A stretch of 64,000 bases of DNA from Herpetosiphon sp042688385 (GTDB taxonomy: Bacteria; Chloroflexota; Chloroflexia; Chloroflexales; Herpetosiphonaceae). Location: contig NZ_JBHUPY010000011.1 of assembly GCF_042688385.1 (NCBI RefSeq), positions 124,001-188,000 of the forward strand, given 5' to 3'. The notes beneath the pieces are model-generated. The model saw nothing but the letters and a program-made list of their open reading frames with translations. It was not told the DNA's origin and did no database searches. Both the position numbers and the translations under genes were made by a program. Below are positions 51,301-58,567 of this stretch, in pieces. Each line of letters begins with the position of its first letter. The stretch's first letter is position 1.

Positions 51301-51721
51301 GACCAGTGCCCGAATTCCAGCGCGCAATCCCGTCCGCGGCAACTCCGCCAGCGCTGCTGAACGAGCCAACCACATACACCGAGCTGCCAGTTGAGGCATC
51401 GAGATCATCGACAGGGCCGTTGACTCCACTGCCCATTGCATTCCAGCGATTGCCATCCCAAAATGCCACCCGATTGGCGCTAATGCCTGCAATCCGATCG
51501 AATAAACCACCAACAAATAAATCCCCAGATTGCGAACTGAGGGCGCGAATTGTGTTATTTGCCCCGGCAATCAGGCCGCTATTATTCCAAAATTGATCAT
51601 CAACGACGGCCTGGATTTCGTCGGGAGCCAAAAAAACCTGAGGTTGAGCTTGGGCTACAGGGAGATTAACACTAACAATTAGGGCGATGAGTAGCACAAG
51701 CTGGAGCACGAAGCGTGGCAT
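48317..51721 (-). CDS. Large secreted beta-propeller / DUF11 / IPT protein
   Basis: A 1134-residue extracellular protein with a signal peptide (LQLVLLIALIVSVNLPVAQAQ). About residues 30-790 are many repeats of the pattern VxxLxxxGxxLYxGGxFxxAGG, xxARWNGxxWxALG, which fold as beta-propeller blades of the kelch or delta-60 type. Two propellers seem joined, as the unit order restarts around residue 410. Then comes a DUF11 domain (about 800-910: VDLSLKLTDSPDPVTVG, RCNLGTLAANASTNITI), an IPT/TIG domain (about 915-1000), and a beta domain. The protein ends VYLPITIK. AAGGAGGG precedes ATG 51721. A role in adhesion or surface binding is likely but unproven. Confidence 0.82.
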   Translation of the reverse strand: MPRFVLQLVLLIALIVSVNLPVAQAQPQVFLAPDEIQAVVDDQFWNNSGLIAGANNTIRALSSQSGDLFVGGLFDRIAGISANRVAFWDGNRWNAMGSGVNGPVDDLDASTGSSVYVVGSFSSAGGVAADGIARWNSGTGQWSALATNVNGAVTAVLVQQVGGNDVVYVGGTFTAINGVSANRIAKFSNGTWSALSSGLSGGTAPQVFDLAVNPANVNQIVAGGTFSSAGGSTANNVAIWTGSVWQSLGTGSSNGVNNTVRFVDFRGTNMVVVGGSFSNAGTISNVGGAAVWQGSNTWQAMAGRGVAGDVRGIVENVNFTYVMGNFGSGVNPNGNSVFSPNIARWDGNIWSPVPNASNALGTNGAILRTERLGSGSDSFFIAGAFGTAHGLELNFVGMVLPQQGFLPGAVDRFFPLAGGLEGANAKVFAIQPRSGQIIAAGRFDLGSNRLLNNIASFDPVARVWSPLAGASDSGVNDDVRDLALRGTDLIAVGEFSKAGGVDAAGVASWNGSTWTALATSINGRVNAVAVSGSDIYIGGEFTQVDGVPANRIARLSGGVWQALGAGSDGAINSLLFKSGQLYAGGLFANAGGTPASNLARWNGTTWQAIGTGTNGEVLALADVNSSTLAVGGRFSSAGGVANTRAIALLNHSSLAWTALGTGTDGYVTSLAVRGNDLYAGGLFSRMDGLTVNHIARWNGSNWNALGSGVAGGNLPNSEVGGLAVNGDNLYVGGRFDRAGDTVSHRFAEWRQPEVDLSLKLTDSPDPVTVGNAMSYRASVSNLGTISASNVVYEQSFANSLIFGQVTTSQGTCSFPTATILRCNLGTLAANASTNITINATPSQIGLITSTGTASSPANEAFPSNNSRTLTTQVIVPGNPVPTISNITPDSFIRQPIGFPPPPAVRITVNGTGFVANSKVVVAGAERSTSFINSNRLEFSMPATTNQGVYAVLVRNPTPGGGDSNSVSLRVSFGIVGVSSITPNVGGTEVDLQTTFSVSWTHTTDPWRVIEHLDLRLVDSDGVALWARFTEGVSGTFSLLDSNGDVLGYATAGTSEPLEGDSAILDLADSNFAGSGPTGFSMQVNFTVRFKASAAGRRYNIELYATDDNGGVQGPDVMGTFTVGIHNVYLPITIK

Positions 51722-52325
51722 GGAACCCTCCTTAGCGACACATTCAATGCCCAGCAGCATAAACTGAGGCTATCACGCAACTATCACGCGCTCATTTCAC
51801 TAGCATTCATCACAGCCCAACTATTGTGACAAAACCAAGCGAGAACAGAGAGCAAAAGTCAAAAGTCAGAAGGCAAAAGTGAGAAGTCAAAATCGCGATG
51901 AGTCTCTAGGCTTTTGGCTCTCGACTAGCGGAACATTATTCGTGCAATTCATGGCATTCGTGGCAAAAAAGAACATAATCTGGCTAATCTGTGGCTAAAA
52001 ATAAATCTTCGTGGCCTTCGCGCTCTTCGCGGTTCCTCACCTTCGTGCCGTTCGTGTCCTTCGTGGATCAATTCATTAACGCAGAGGCGCAGAGAAAAGT
52101 ATGAGGGATAAGGGATGAAGAGCATTGAGGCGTAGAGAAGGGATGGCTTTGGTTTTTTGGGAAGATAATCAAACAAATCTCTGGCTAAAATGAGCTTTCG
52201 TGGCCTTCGCGCTCTTCGCGGTTCCTAGCCTTCGTGCCCTTCGTGGATCAAAAAAAGGGATCAGCGGCGACGGGATGCTTAAAATATCCCTAGCCCCTGA
52301 TCCCTGAAACCTCATCCCTCGTTGC
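51722..52325. repeat. 604-base gap filled with mosaic repeats
   Basis: No gene is seen. Contents by position: AAAAGTCAAAAGTCAGAAGG words at 51850-51890; a CGAAG-type element at about 51940-52075; CGCAGAGGCGCAGAGAAAAG at 52080; a second CGAAG-type stretch at 52195-52255; and a CCCCTGATCCCTGAAACC run at 52290-52320. The two CGAAG stretches share GTGGCCTTCGCGCTCTTCGC. Confidence 0.75.
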
Positions 52326-55109
52326 TCAATCCTTGGCCAAGCGTTGCAGCTCGTACAATTTGGTCAGCGCTTCGATTGGCGTAAGTTGCGTCACATCCAT
52401 CTCGCGCAACAGCTCCAGCGCTGGATTTGGCTCGTTGCTGCTAAACAACGACATTTGCGGCGCAGCCGTGCTACCTGCTGCATTGACTCGGCGCATCGCT
52501 TCGCGGCGTTGCTCACGCTCGCCTTTACCTTCAAGCTCGCTCAACACTTCGCTTGCCCGTTTGATTACGGCTGGTGGCAAGCCCGCCATTTGCGCCACAT
52601 GAATCCCATATGAACGATCAGCAGCGCCCTCAATCACTTTGCGCAAAAAGACTATATGATCGCCTTCTTCGGCCACCGCGAGCGTCCAATTATGCACCCG
52701 TGGCAAGATGTTGGCTAGCTCGGTCAGTTCGTGATAGTGGGTTGCAAACAGGGTTTTGGCCCGCAGGCGGGGCTGATTATGAATATACTCAACAACTGCG
52801 CGCGCAATCGAAAGCCCATCGTAGGTGCTGGTGCCACGGCCAATTTCATCGAGAATAATCAGCGAGCGCGGCGAACCATTGTGCAAAATATTGGCAGTTT
52901 CGATCATCTCAACCATAAATGTCGATTGACCAGTTGCAATATCGTCTTGCGCCCCAATCCGCGTGAAAATGCGATCGAGCATGCCAATTTCAGCATAATC
53001 AGCTGGCACAAACGAGCCAATTTGCGCCATCAAGCCAATTAAAGCCACTTGGCGCAAAAAGGTGCTTTTGCCCGACATGTTGGGGCCAGTCAGCACCACA
53101 ATTTGATGCTCAGGATCAAAATGGGCATCGTTGGGCGTAAATGGCTCATTCAAATTGTGCTCAACGACCGGATGGCGGCCATTCTGAATCACAAATACAT
53201 CATCGAGCCGCAGGGTTGGTCGCACAAAGCGTTGGCGCACTGCCACCTCAGCCAAGGTGCTATAAACATCAAACTCGGCAATCGCCCGCGCCAAATCAAG
53301 CAAGCGATGGCCAGCGTTGGCCAATTGGCGCAAAATTTGGCGAAAAGCTTGGCGTTCTTTTTCGTTCAAGGCTTCCGAAGCATTCAGAATCAGCGATTCG
53401 TATTCTTTGAGTTCGGGCGTGATGTAGCGCTCTGCATTAACCAAGGTTTGCTTGCGAATGTAATCATCGGGAATCCGCGTTTCGCCGCTGGCCTTGGTTA
53501 CTTCGATGTAGTAGCCAAAAACTTTGTTGTAGCTCACTTTGAGCGTTTTGATCCCCGTGCGTTGCTGTTCCTTGGCTTCAAGCTCATTGATCCAGCGAGC
53601 TGCATCGCGAGTTGCTTCAACAATTGCATCAATTTCGCCAGCGTAGCCTTTGCGAATCACATTCTCGTCGCTGCGAGCGTTATCCCATGTGCCGAGCAAA
53701 GCAGGCGGATCGTTGGCAATCGCCTGTTCGAGCAATTCGCAAATATCGGCGCAGGCATCAATTTGGTTGCTGGCTGGCTCGTCATCAAACAAATCATCAT
53801 CGCTAGTCGCAATTTGGGTTGGGCTGGTTGAGCGCAAACCAGTGCGTTCGATTTGGCTCAAAATATCGGGGGTAAGGCGCAGTGCTTCGCGCAAGCGCAC
53901 CAAATCGCGCGGCGTGGCAATGCCCTGCACCACCCGATTGATCGTGCGCTCAATATCGCCAACGCCTTTGAACAAGGCCCGCACTTCGGCCCGAACCAAG
54001 GTTTCTTCGACAAAACAACTGACCGCTTGTTGACGCTCGGTCAATGGGCCTAGTTCGATCAGCGGCTGCGAAATCCATTGGCGCAGCAAGCGTGCTCCCA
54101 TCGGCGTGCGGGTTTGATCGAGCACTGCGATCAACGAGCCTTTGCGTTGGCCCGCCGCGCCTTCGGTCAGCTCCAAATTGCGTCGCGTTTGGGGGTCGAG
54201 GAACATAAAGCGCGTCGTATCATACACCCGCAAGCTGCGAATTTGGGCCACACTATCACGCTGTGTTTCGTGCAAATATTGAATTAATGCGCCAGCGGCC
54301 CGTGTTGCTAGCGCTTTATTGCCAATCCCAAAGCCATCAAGCGATTGGCTTTTAAATTGATTCAGCAAGGCATCGCGGGCAGTGCGAGCTTCCCAATGCC
54401 AATTTGGCCATTGAGTGACGTTGCCTTGAACCCAGGTGCTTTCGTTGTTGCCTTCGACTTTTTTGGCGGTGCGTTCGTGGGGCAGCAGGCGCTCGCGTTC
54501 GGCCTTGCGCATTGGCGCGAGATCTTGGGTTAACTGCTTTTTGGCAATCTCCAAGCCAGCGGGGCGCAATTCAGGCGCATCGGAAACCAACAATTCGGCA
54601 GCGCCCAAGCGGGCTAATTCGCCTTCGAGTTGCTTCAAGGCCTCGTTGCCGCGCAATTCAGTGGCGCAAAACTCGCCAGTTGTCAGGTCGGCATAGGCCA
54701 AACCTACGCTGCCGCGATCGACCAAAATTGCAGCGAGGTAGCTATTGCGTTCAGCTTGGAGCATGGTTGGTTCGGTCAGCGTGCCTGGGGTAACGATGCG
54801 CACAACCTCGCGTTTTTGCAAGGTTTTATGCACCATCTCATCCATTTGTTCGCAGATCGCGACCCGATAGCCACGGCTGACCAATTGCTCAATATAATTA
54901 TCGGCGGCGTGATAGGGCACGCCAGCCATTGGCGTATTTTCGTCGCTGCTCAGGCCACGCACAGTTAGGGTAATATCGAGCACTTCGGCAATCAACTTGG
55001 CATCATCACCGAAGGTTTCATAAAAATCGCCCAGCCGGAAAAACAGAATCACATCGGCGTATTTTTGCTTAATCGACAGATACTGCTGCCACATCGTCAT
55101 TTTTGACAC
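52326..55109 (-). CDS. mutS: DNA mismatch repair protein MutS
   Basis: A 927-residue MutS that recognises mismatches. The mismatch wedge Phe29-Tyr-Glu31 is in LGDFYETFGDDA, the Walker A in LTGPNMSGKSTFLRQVALIG, Walker B in SLIILDEIGRGTSTYDGLSI, and the clamp and core regions are complete. Length is slightly above the usual 850-880. The start is GTG 55109, with GAGGG six bases upstream. mutL is not adjacent. An extended -10 element lies at 55154-55159. Confidence 0.97.
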   Translation of the reverse strand: MSKMTMWQQYLSIKQKYADVILFFRLGDFYETFGDDAKLIAEVLDITLTVRGLSSDENTPMAGVPYHAADNYIEQLVSRGYRVAICEQMDEMVHKTLQKREVVRIVTPGTLTEPTMLQAERNSYLAAILVDRGSVGLAYADLTTGEFCATELRGNEALKQLEGELARLGAAELLVSDAPELRPAGLEIAKKQLTQDLAPMRKAERERLLPHERTAKKVEGNNESTWVQGNVTQWPNWHWEARTARDALLNQFKSQSLDGFGIGNKALATRAAGALIQYLHETQRDSVAQIRSLRVYDTTRFMFLDPQTRRNLELTEGAAGQRKGSLIAVLDQTRTPMGARLLRQWISQPLIELGPLTERQQAVSCFVEETLVRAEVRALFKGVGDIERTINRVVQGIATPRDLVRLREALRLTPDILSQIERTGLRSTSPTQIATSDDDLFDDEPASNQIDACADICELLEQAIANDPPALLGTWDNARSDENVIRKGYAGEIDAIVEATRDAARWINELEAKEQQRTGIKTLKVSYNKVFGYYIEVTKASGETRIPDDYIRKQTLVNAERYITPELKEYESLILNASEALNEKERQAFRQILRQLANAGHRLLDLARAIAEFDVYSTLAEVAVRQRFVRPTLRLDDVFVIQNGRHPVVEHNLNEPFTPNDAHFDPEHQIVVLTGPNMSGKSTFLRQVALIGLMAQIGSFVPADYAEIGMLDRIFTRIGAQDDIATGQSTFMVEMIETANILHNGSPRSLIILDEIGRGTSTYDGLSIARAVVEYIHNQPRLRAKTLFATHYHELTELANILPRVHNWTLAVAEEGDHIVFLRKVIEGAADRSYGIHVAQMAGLPPAVIKRASEVLSELEGKGEREQRREAMRRVNAAGSTAAPQMSLFSSNEPNPALELLREMDVTQLTPIEALTKLYELQRLAKD

Positions 55110-55153
55110 GGTAGACCCTCAAGCATGCTGCAAAAACTCAGTTCAACCAGCAA

Positions 55154-55161
55154 ATTATAGC
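55154..55161 (-). promoter_or_regulatory. Extended -10 promoter of mutS
   Basis: TATAAT on the minus strand (55159-55154) is preceded by TG at the extended -10 position (TGCTATAAT). The -35 region is poor. Confidence 0.55.
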
Positions 55162-55226
55162 ATGTCAACCAGAATTTGAACATCTGTGCTATAGGCCATT
55201 TAGGTGATTTGGGGCTAGCTATCTGG

Positions 55227-55255
55227 CAACAAAAAACGCTCCGTAATGGAGCGTT
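55227..55255 (-). terminator. Terminator after tRNA-Trp
   Basis: AACGCTCC (55255-55248 minus strand) pairs with GGAGCGTT (55242-55235) across a 5-base loop, followed by TTTTGTT. Confidence 0.85.
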
Positions 55256-55330
55256 TGGCAGGGGCGCAGGGATTCGAACCCTGAAATCCGGTTTTGGAGA
55301 CCAGCGGTTTACCATTGAGCCTACACCCCT
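55256..55330 (-). tRNA. tRNA-Trp (anticodon CCA)
   Basis: The 75-base gene includes an encoded 3' CCA. Acceptor arms AGGGGTG and CGCCCCT pair with one G-U; the anticodon arm is CTGGT-CTCCAAA-ACCGG with CCA in the loop; the T arm is CAGGG-TTCGAAT-CCCTG. The D stem GGCT/AACC has one mismatch. It has its own promoter and terminator. Confidence 0.95.
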
Positions 55331-55362
55331 TCGCTGGTTGTCTGTTTTATCAGACGAGGCGG

Positions 55363-55391
55363 AGTATAGCATAGTTTGGTAAATTGAGCAA
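55363..55391 (-). promoter_or_regulatory. Promoter of tRNA-Trp
   Basis: Minus strand TTGCTC (55391-55386) and TATACT (55368-55363), 17 bases apart. A small hairpin TCTG/CAGA follows before the tRNA. Confidence 0.75.
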
Positions 55392-55407
55392 GTTTTTAAT
55401 TCTTGGC

Positions 55408-56400
55408 CTATTTTTTCTTGCCGCCACGCAACAAGGCAGCAGGATTGCCAAACAAGCGTTGGCTGATGCTGGTGCCAATTTCGGCATCGGCTAATTGATC
55501 GCTTTCGCCTGGGCGTTGGTTTTGCGGCAGGGTCAGCCATTGGTCGCGCATGGTTTTGGCATGCTCAAACATGCTTTGCAAATCATCCATCTTGTCGTCT
55601 TCCAGCGCGGTACGCATCTCGACCAAGACGCGAATTGATTCGTTGACCCAATGTTTGATTGCGCTGCGATTGGTGCTGCAAATATCGCGATGCATCACTG
55701 GATCGCCCGATGCCAAGCGGGTCAGATCGCGAAAGCCACTGGCTGCGATCATCTGCATTTCGCGCCACGAAGGCGAGCGCGTCACCACTTCGGTTTGGGC
55801 TGCGGCCAGCAAAAATGGCAAATGGCTGATGCCAGCCACATAAATATCATGCTCTTCGGGATCGATATAGTAGGGCTTAGCGCCAATCGTTTCAACAAAA
55901 GCAGTCGCCAAATCGGTAGCTTCGGGCGTGGCATTAACTGGGGGGCACAAGCAATAAACCGCGCCTTTGAACAAATCTAATTCAGCAGCCTCGGCTCCAA
56001 TTTTCTCGCGACCAGCCATTGGGTGACCACCAACAAAGCTCACGGTGGTAGGCAAAAATTCTTTGGCCCATTGCAAAACGCTGGTTTTGGTGCTACAAAC
56101 ATCGGTTACCAAGGCCTTATAGCGCAAGTGTGGGGCAATTTCACGCATCAAGGCTGGCAAGGTTTGCACCGGGGTTGCCAACACCACAATATCCGCTTCT
56201 TTGACCGCATCGGCAGCAGTTTTGGCCTCATCATCGATGGCCAAACGCCCGCGCGCAATTCGCAATTGTTGGCTGCTGCCATCGTAGCCAATAACCCGAC
56301 AACGCCCTAGTGGAGCGGTCTCAGGATCAGCAGTGCCCAACGCCAAGCCCAGCGACGCGCCAATTAGCCCAGTTCCGAGAATTGCAACGGTATGTGGCAT
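55408..56400 (-). CDS. tyrA: Prephenate dehydrogenase
   Basis: A 330-residue NAD(P)-dependent enzyme that turns prephenate into hydroxyphenylpyruvate on the way to tyrosine. The dinucleotide motif is ILGTGLIGASLG (6-17). Catalytic His is in VGGHPMAGREKIGAE, and HLPFLLAAA and ASGFRDLTRLASGDPVMHRDI are conserved. There is no ACT domain, so no tyrosine feedback domain is visible. GGGGG precedes ATG 56400 at a slightly long spacing. It lies downstream of aroC and a membrane protein gene. Confidence 0.93.
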   Translation of the reverse strand: MPHTVAILGTGLIGASLGLALGTADPETAPLGRCRVIGYDGSSQQLRIARGRLAIDDEAKTAADAVKEADIVVLATPVQTLPALMREIAPHLRYKALVTDVCSTKTSVLQWAKEFLPTTVSFVGGHPMAGREKIGAEAAELDLFKGAVYCLCPPVNATPEATDLATAFVETIGAKPYYIDPEEHDIYVAGISHLPFLLAAAQTEVVTRSPSWREMQMIAASGFRDLTRLASGDPVMHRDICSTNRSAIKHWVNESIRVLVEMRTALEDDKMDDLQSMFEHAKTMRDQWLTLPQNQRPGESDQLADAEIGTSISQRLFGNPAALLRGGKKK

Positions 56401-56434
56401 AGAACAAAACCCCCATGTGTAGCGATCAAGCCTG

Positions 56435-57457
56435 CTATTTGGCATGTAACGATAAAATCACCATCTCACTCAGCACCAAAATGGCGATTAACAATAACAC
56501 TGTGACTGGCTCGAAAATGTTCATTGCTGCCAACAGCACACACAAACTGCAAAAAATTCCAGCTTCTGCCGCTTGGCGATGCGAACGGCGCACATCGAAA
56601 CGCTGCGCCCGATTGTGGTAGCGCCGAATGCCCCAAACATAGACCAAGGGCAAAACCAAGGCGTTGCTGGCCAAAAACACCCCACTCAGAAACAGCAAGT
56701 AAATTGGTAAGTCGGGCAGGCCAGCAGCAATCGTCGTGGTTGGCGCGGGCACAAAGGCCAGCACCCAGAAAATGACGGCCCAGCCAACTGTGCCGCGCCA
56801 GGTTAATGCTGGCAAACGCAAAGCCCATTGGACTGGCAACCAAGTGGTTAACCCCAAGCCCAAACTTGCAATGCCAAACAAGCTACGAACCCACAAACCA
56901 GATTGGGGCGAAAGCCCACCAAAAAAGATCCAAACCAGCATTGCCGTCCAGCCCAAACCGGCAACAAAGGCAACCCACAATGGTGGCCGTTGAATCTCAG
57001 GCGCTGGCAGGCTCTCCGGTTGCAAGGCCGCAACAACTGCTGGCGGCAATTCGCGCCGTGCTGGTTGCTCGGCAGGCAGCTTGGGCAAGGGTTGGTTGGG
57101 CAAGGTTGGCGGACGTAAGCGCGTGCGGGTACGATCACGGCCACGGCTGTTTGCGCCATTGCTCGCCTGCTGTGGCTCACTGCTTGGGCGTTGGCGGCTG
57201 ATGGCGCGGCTAGCAGCCACCCGATAGCGCTCTTGGCGCATGGGATTTGGCGCTGCTAGCTCAGCAACGACGCTTGGCTCGATGGTAGCATCAACTGGCA
57301 CCTGTTCGGCACTAGTTTGGCTTTGCAATTCGGCTTTGCGGCGCGATAATGCGCGGCTAATCGCTGAGCGCAATTGGGGCGGAGCCGAGCTGCTGCGACG
57401 TGGCTCGGCTGCCTCAGGATCGCTGGCTTGGTTGAATGCTGGCGGCTGATCTGTCAT
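56435..57457 (-). CDS. Membrane protein with long disordered head, between aroC and tyrA
   Basis: A 340-residue protein. Residues 1-155 are low-complexity, rich in Ser, Arg, Pro, Gln and Ala, with the motif AISRALSRRKAELQ repeated as AASRAISRQRPSSE. Five or six membrane helices follow (from PLWVAFVAGLGWTAMLVWIFF on). No domain is recognised. Its start lies six bases after the aroC stop with AGGCCCGA before it, so it is probably translated with aroC. Link to the shikimate pathway is only positional. Confidence 0.72.
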   Translation of the reverse strand: MTDQPPAFNQASDPEAAEPRRSSSAPPQLRSAISRALSRRKAELQSQTSAEQVPVDATIEPSVVAELAAPNPMRQERYRVAASRAISRQRPSSEPQQASNGANSRGRDRTRTRLRPPTLPNQPLPKLPAEQPARRELPPAVVAALQPESLPAPEIQRPPLWVAFVAGLGWTAMLVWIFFGGLSPQSGLWVRSLFGIASLGLGLTTWLPVQWALRLPALTWRGTVGWAVIFWVLAFVPAPTTTIAAGLPDLPIYLLFLSGVFLASNALVLPLVYVWGIRRYHNRAQRFDVRRSHRQAAEAGIFCSLCVLLAAMNIFEPVTVLLLIAILVLSEMVILSLHAK

Positions 57458-57463
57458 TCGGGC

Positions 57464-58534
57464 CTACAATCGAGCGGCGCGTTGCTGCAAAATACAATCG
57501 GCCAACACCAACGCCAACATTGCCTCGGCAACCGGCACCAAACGCGGCAAAACGGTTGGATCGTGGCGGCCCTTGACGACAATCGTCGCTGGCTCGCCCG
57601 CTTGATTAACCGTAGTTTGTTCTTGGGCGATTGAGGCTGGTGGCTTAGCCGTCAGGCGCACCACAATCTCCTCGCTGCTGCTGATGCCACCCAAAATGCC
57701 GCCAGCATGGTTGCTTCTGGTGCCAATGCTGCCATCGGCGCGTTGGATAAATGGATCGTTATTTTGTGAGCCACGCGCATTGCCAGCCTCAATGCCCGAG
57801 CCAATTTCCACAGCTTTGATCGCAGGAATACTAAACATCGCGTGGCCAATCAGCGCATCAAGTTTATCGAAGACTGGCTCGCCCAGCCCAGCAGGAACGC
57901 CACGCGCCTTTACTTCAACCACACCACCCAACGAATCTAAATCGCGGCGCGCTTGGTCGACATAGGCAATCATTTGCTCGGCAACGGCTGGGTCGGGGCA
58001 GCGCATAATATTATTTTCAATTTCATTTTCGTCGATAATTTGGGCTTTGAGATGGCCTAAACTCAGCGTATAGGCAACCAAGCTAATGCCCATTGTGGCC
58101 AAAATTTGGCGCGCCACTGCGCCAGCAGCAACCCGGGCCGCAGTTTCGCGGGCGCTTGAACGGCCACCGCCGCGATAATCGCGAAAACCATATTTGGCAT
58201 CGTAGCTATGGTCGGCATGGCCAGGGCGATACAAATGCTTAATCGCATCGTAATCGCTGGAGCGCGCGTTGGTGTTACGAATCAGCATTGCCAAGGCTGT
58301 GCCGGTGGTGCGGCCCTCGAAAACGCCCGATAAAATCTCGACTTCATCAGGCTCGCGGCGGGCGGAAGTCATGCGGCTTTGGCCAACTCGGCGGCGATCC
58401 AATTGGGCCTGAATCGCGGCCAGATCAAGCGCTAGGCCAGCAGGGCAGCCATCGATGACCACGCCTAAACCAGCGCCGTGGGATTCGCCCCAGGTTGAAA
58501 TGCGGAACAAACGACCAAAACTATTTCCGGGCAT
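57464..58534 (-). CDS. aroC: Chorismate synthase
   Basis: A 356-residue enzyme that makes chorismate from EPSP, with reduced FMN as cofactor. Signatures: GNSFGRLFRISTWGESHGAGLGVVIDG, RRRVGQSRMTSARREPDEVEIL, DHSYDAKYGFRDYRGGGRSSARETAARVAAG and RSNHAGGILGGISS. Length is typical. GAGGCCCGC precedes the ATG. First gene of the aroC / membrane protein / tyrA cluster. Confidence 0.97.
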   Translation of the reverse strand: MPGNSFGRLFRISTWGESHGAGLGVVIDGCPAGLALDLAAIQAQLDRRRVGQSRMTSARREPDEVEILSGVFEGRTTGTALAMLIRNTNARSSDYDAIKHLYRPGHADHSYDAKYGFRDYRGGGRSSARETAARVAAGAVARQILATMGISLVAYTLSLGHLKAQIIDENEIENNIMRCPDPAVAEQMIAYVDQARRDLDSLGGVVEVKARGVPAGLGEPVFDKLDALIGHAMFSIPAIKAVEIGSGIEAGNARGSQNNDPFIQRADGSIGTRSNHAGGILGGISSSEEIVVRLTAKPPASIAQEQTTVNQAGEPATIVVKGRHDPTVLPRLVPVAEAMLALVLADCILQQRAARL

Positions 58535-58567
58535 GCGGGCCTCGCTTATAACAAGCCATGGATCACG

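Noticed and set aside
51850..52260. CRISPR-like spacing of repeat words
   Set aside because: The words are of unequal length and sequence, with no regular spacers and no cas genes near.
53049..53831. 260-codon plus-strand frame inside mutS
   Set aside because: Antisense shadow of the strongly conserved mutS frame; no start signal.
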